From NCBI GenBank assembly GCA_947378305.1, contig CANCJJ010000002.1, forward strand, positions 1 to 64,000: a DNA stretch of 64,000 nt, in the 5' to 3' direction. Positions 63,411-64,000 of the stretch are shown here, piece by piece. The notes under the pieces were generated by a model that worked only from the letters and a program-made list of their open reading frames with translations, had not been told where the DNA came from and did not search any database. The position numbers and the translations under genes were made by a program. The stretch's first letter is position 1; each line of letters opens with the position of its first letter. The DNA is from Phenylobacterium aquaticum. Lineage in GTDB: Bacteria; Pseudomonadota; Alphaproteobacteria; Caulobacterales; Caulobacteraceae.

Positions 63411-64000
63411 ACAAGCTCAGACAGATCGTCCTCATGATCCTGGTCCTGGCGGGCCTGGGCACCCCCTGCCTGGCCCAGATCGCCAATCAGACGCATTGTG
63501 GTCTGGCGAGTCCCTCTGGTGGTGTGGTGGCCAGCCTCTACTATGATCCCTTCAGCGCTGTCGCCCTGTCCAACCAGAGCGTTAGCCTGACCCTCACGCG
63601 CTATACCGGCAGTTCGACGAGCCAGAAAACCCAGCAGGCGGATTTCTATTTCACCCAGCCCTCAGGAAGCCCGGCGGGCATTCAGATTCTGTATCAGGGA
63701 AATAATGTCCTCTATACGGCGGGGGCGGGCGGCCTGGGGGTGGGAGCCCCAACCCTGTCGACCTCCGGCAGCGCGCCAACCGGGACCATTGCCTTCAATT
63801 TCGGGGCCAATACCAATACCTTTAGTCCGACCGTGACCCTGTCTCTTCCGACCGGGCTCGATTTGGCCAATGGCCTGACCTTTACCTTCACCCTTGTCTA
63901 CGCCTGCAATGGCACGGGGGCGAACTTCGCCGATGTCCAGGCCTCCAGTCCCGACATACTTGCCAATGCCCTGATCTTGCCTGTGTCTGTCCTCGATGCC
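63407..64000 (+). CDS. Csu-type tip-like pilin or adhesin (partial, 3' end off window)
   Basis: 198 codons are visible and the frame is open at the right edge. The ATG overlaps the usher stop (ATGA). A signal peptide (LVLAGLGTPCLAQ) precedes THCGLASPSGGVVASLYYDPFSAVALSNQSVSLTLTR, then TFSPTVTLSLPTG and TFTFTLVYACNGTGANFADV: an SCPU-type domain. Its position after the usher matches the tip subunit CsuE. A second domain is probably beyond the window. Confidence 0.85.
   Translation, partial: MNKLRQIVLMILVLAGLGTPCLAQIANQTHCGLASPSGGVVASLYYDPFSAVALSNQSVSLTLTRYTGSSTSQKTQQADFYFTQPSGSPAGIQILYQGNNVLYTAGAGGLGVGAPTLSTSGSAPTGTIAFNFGANTNTFSPTVTLSLPTGLDLANGLTFTFTLVYACNGTGANFADVQASSPDILANALILPVSVLDA

Overview
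The window is GC-rich DNA from an alphaproteobacterium. The gene set (a pseudaminic-acid flagellin-glycosylation cluster, a cpaABCDEF-tadBC Flp/Tad pilus cluster with a separate pilA, a large TonB-dependent receptor, DUF6481 and YggT proteins) fits the order Caulobacterales (Caulobacter, Phenylobacterium, Brevundimonas or Asticcacaulis relatives). This placement is inferred from gene content only. No rRNA, CRISPR array, insertion sequence or prophage is visible. Two tRNAs (Ala-CGC, Arg-CCG) are present.

Layout. 1-3487: minus-strand operon pseB-pseC-pseF-pseH, running off the left edge, for CMP-pseudaminic acid, the sugar put on flagellin. 3611-8686: a Tat-signal protein with a FliL-like layout, pterin carbinolamine dehydratase, a HAD hydrolase, a long glycosyltransferase and a DUF885 Tat-exported protein. 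8936-9406: an Hsp20 gene, with FNR/FixK-like boxes before it and before the following tadG-like gene. 9573-20736: the complete core of a Tad/Flp pilus (TadG-like, two TadE-like, an opposite-strand TPR protein, pilin, prepilin peptidase, CpaB, secretin, short CpaD, CpaE, CpaF, TadB, TadC). 20786-25608: two convergent cyclic-di-GMP genes, a GGDEF protein with a degenerate EAL domain and a GAF-PAS-GAF-HD-GYP protein whose stop codons share one CTAG.

25735-50354 is mostly housekeeping and metabolism: MAPEG protein, a crotonase, an orphan ABC ATPase, a zinc-finger protein, polA, an exported amidohydrolase, a RutE-like nitroreductase, YggT, amtB, a sirtuin, acyl-CoA dehydrogenase, a PaaI-type thioesterase, methyltransferase, nuclease, an Hsp70-like protein, a renalase-like FAD protein, a DUF2256/PhrB-type photolyase pair, small membrane proteins, an exported esterase and a DUF535 protein. 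A pentanucleotide tandem repeat lies at 39601-39685.

50355-64000: an AT-rich island precedes a methyltransferase. A TonB receptor then faces an exported arylsulfatase across a shared strong hairpin, followed by small exported proteins and a second, atypical sulfatase without signal peptide. The window ends in a Csu-type chaperone-usher pilus operon (two pilins, chaperone, usher, and a tip-like pilin cut by the right edge). The unifying theme is the cell surface: flagellin glycosylation, two unrelated pilus systems and cyclic-di-GMP enzymes directly beside the Tad cluster.
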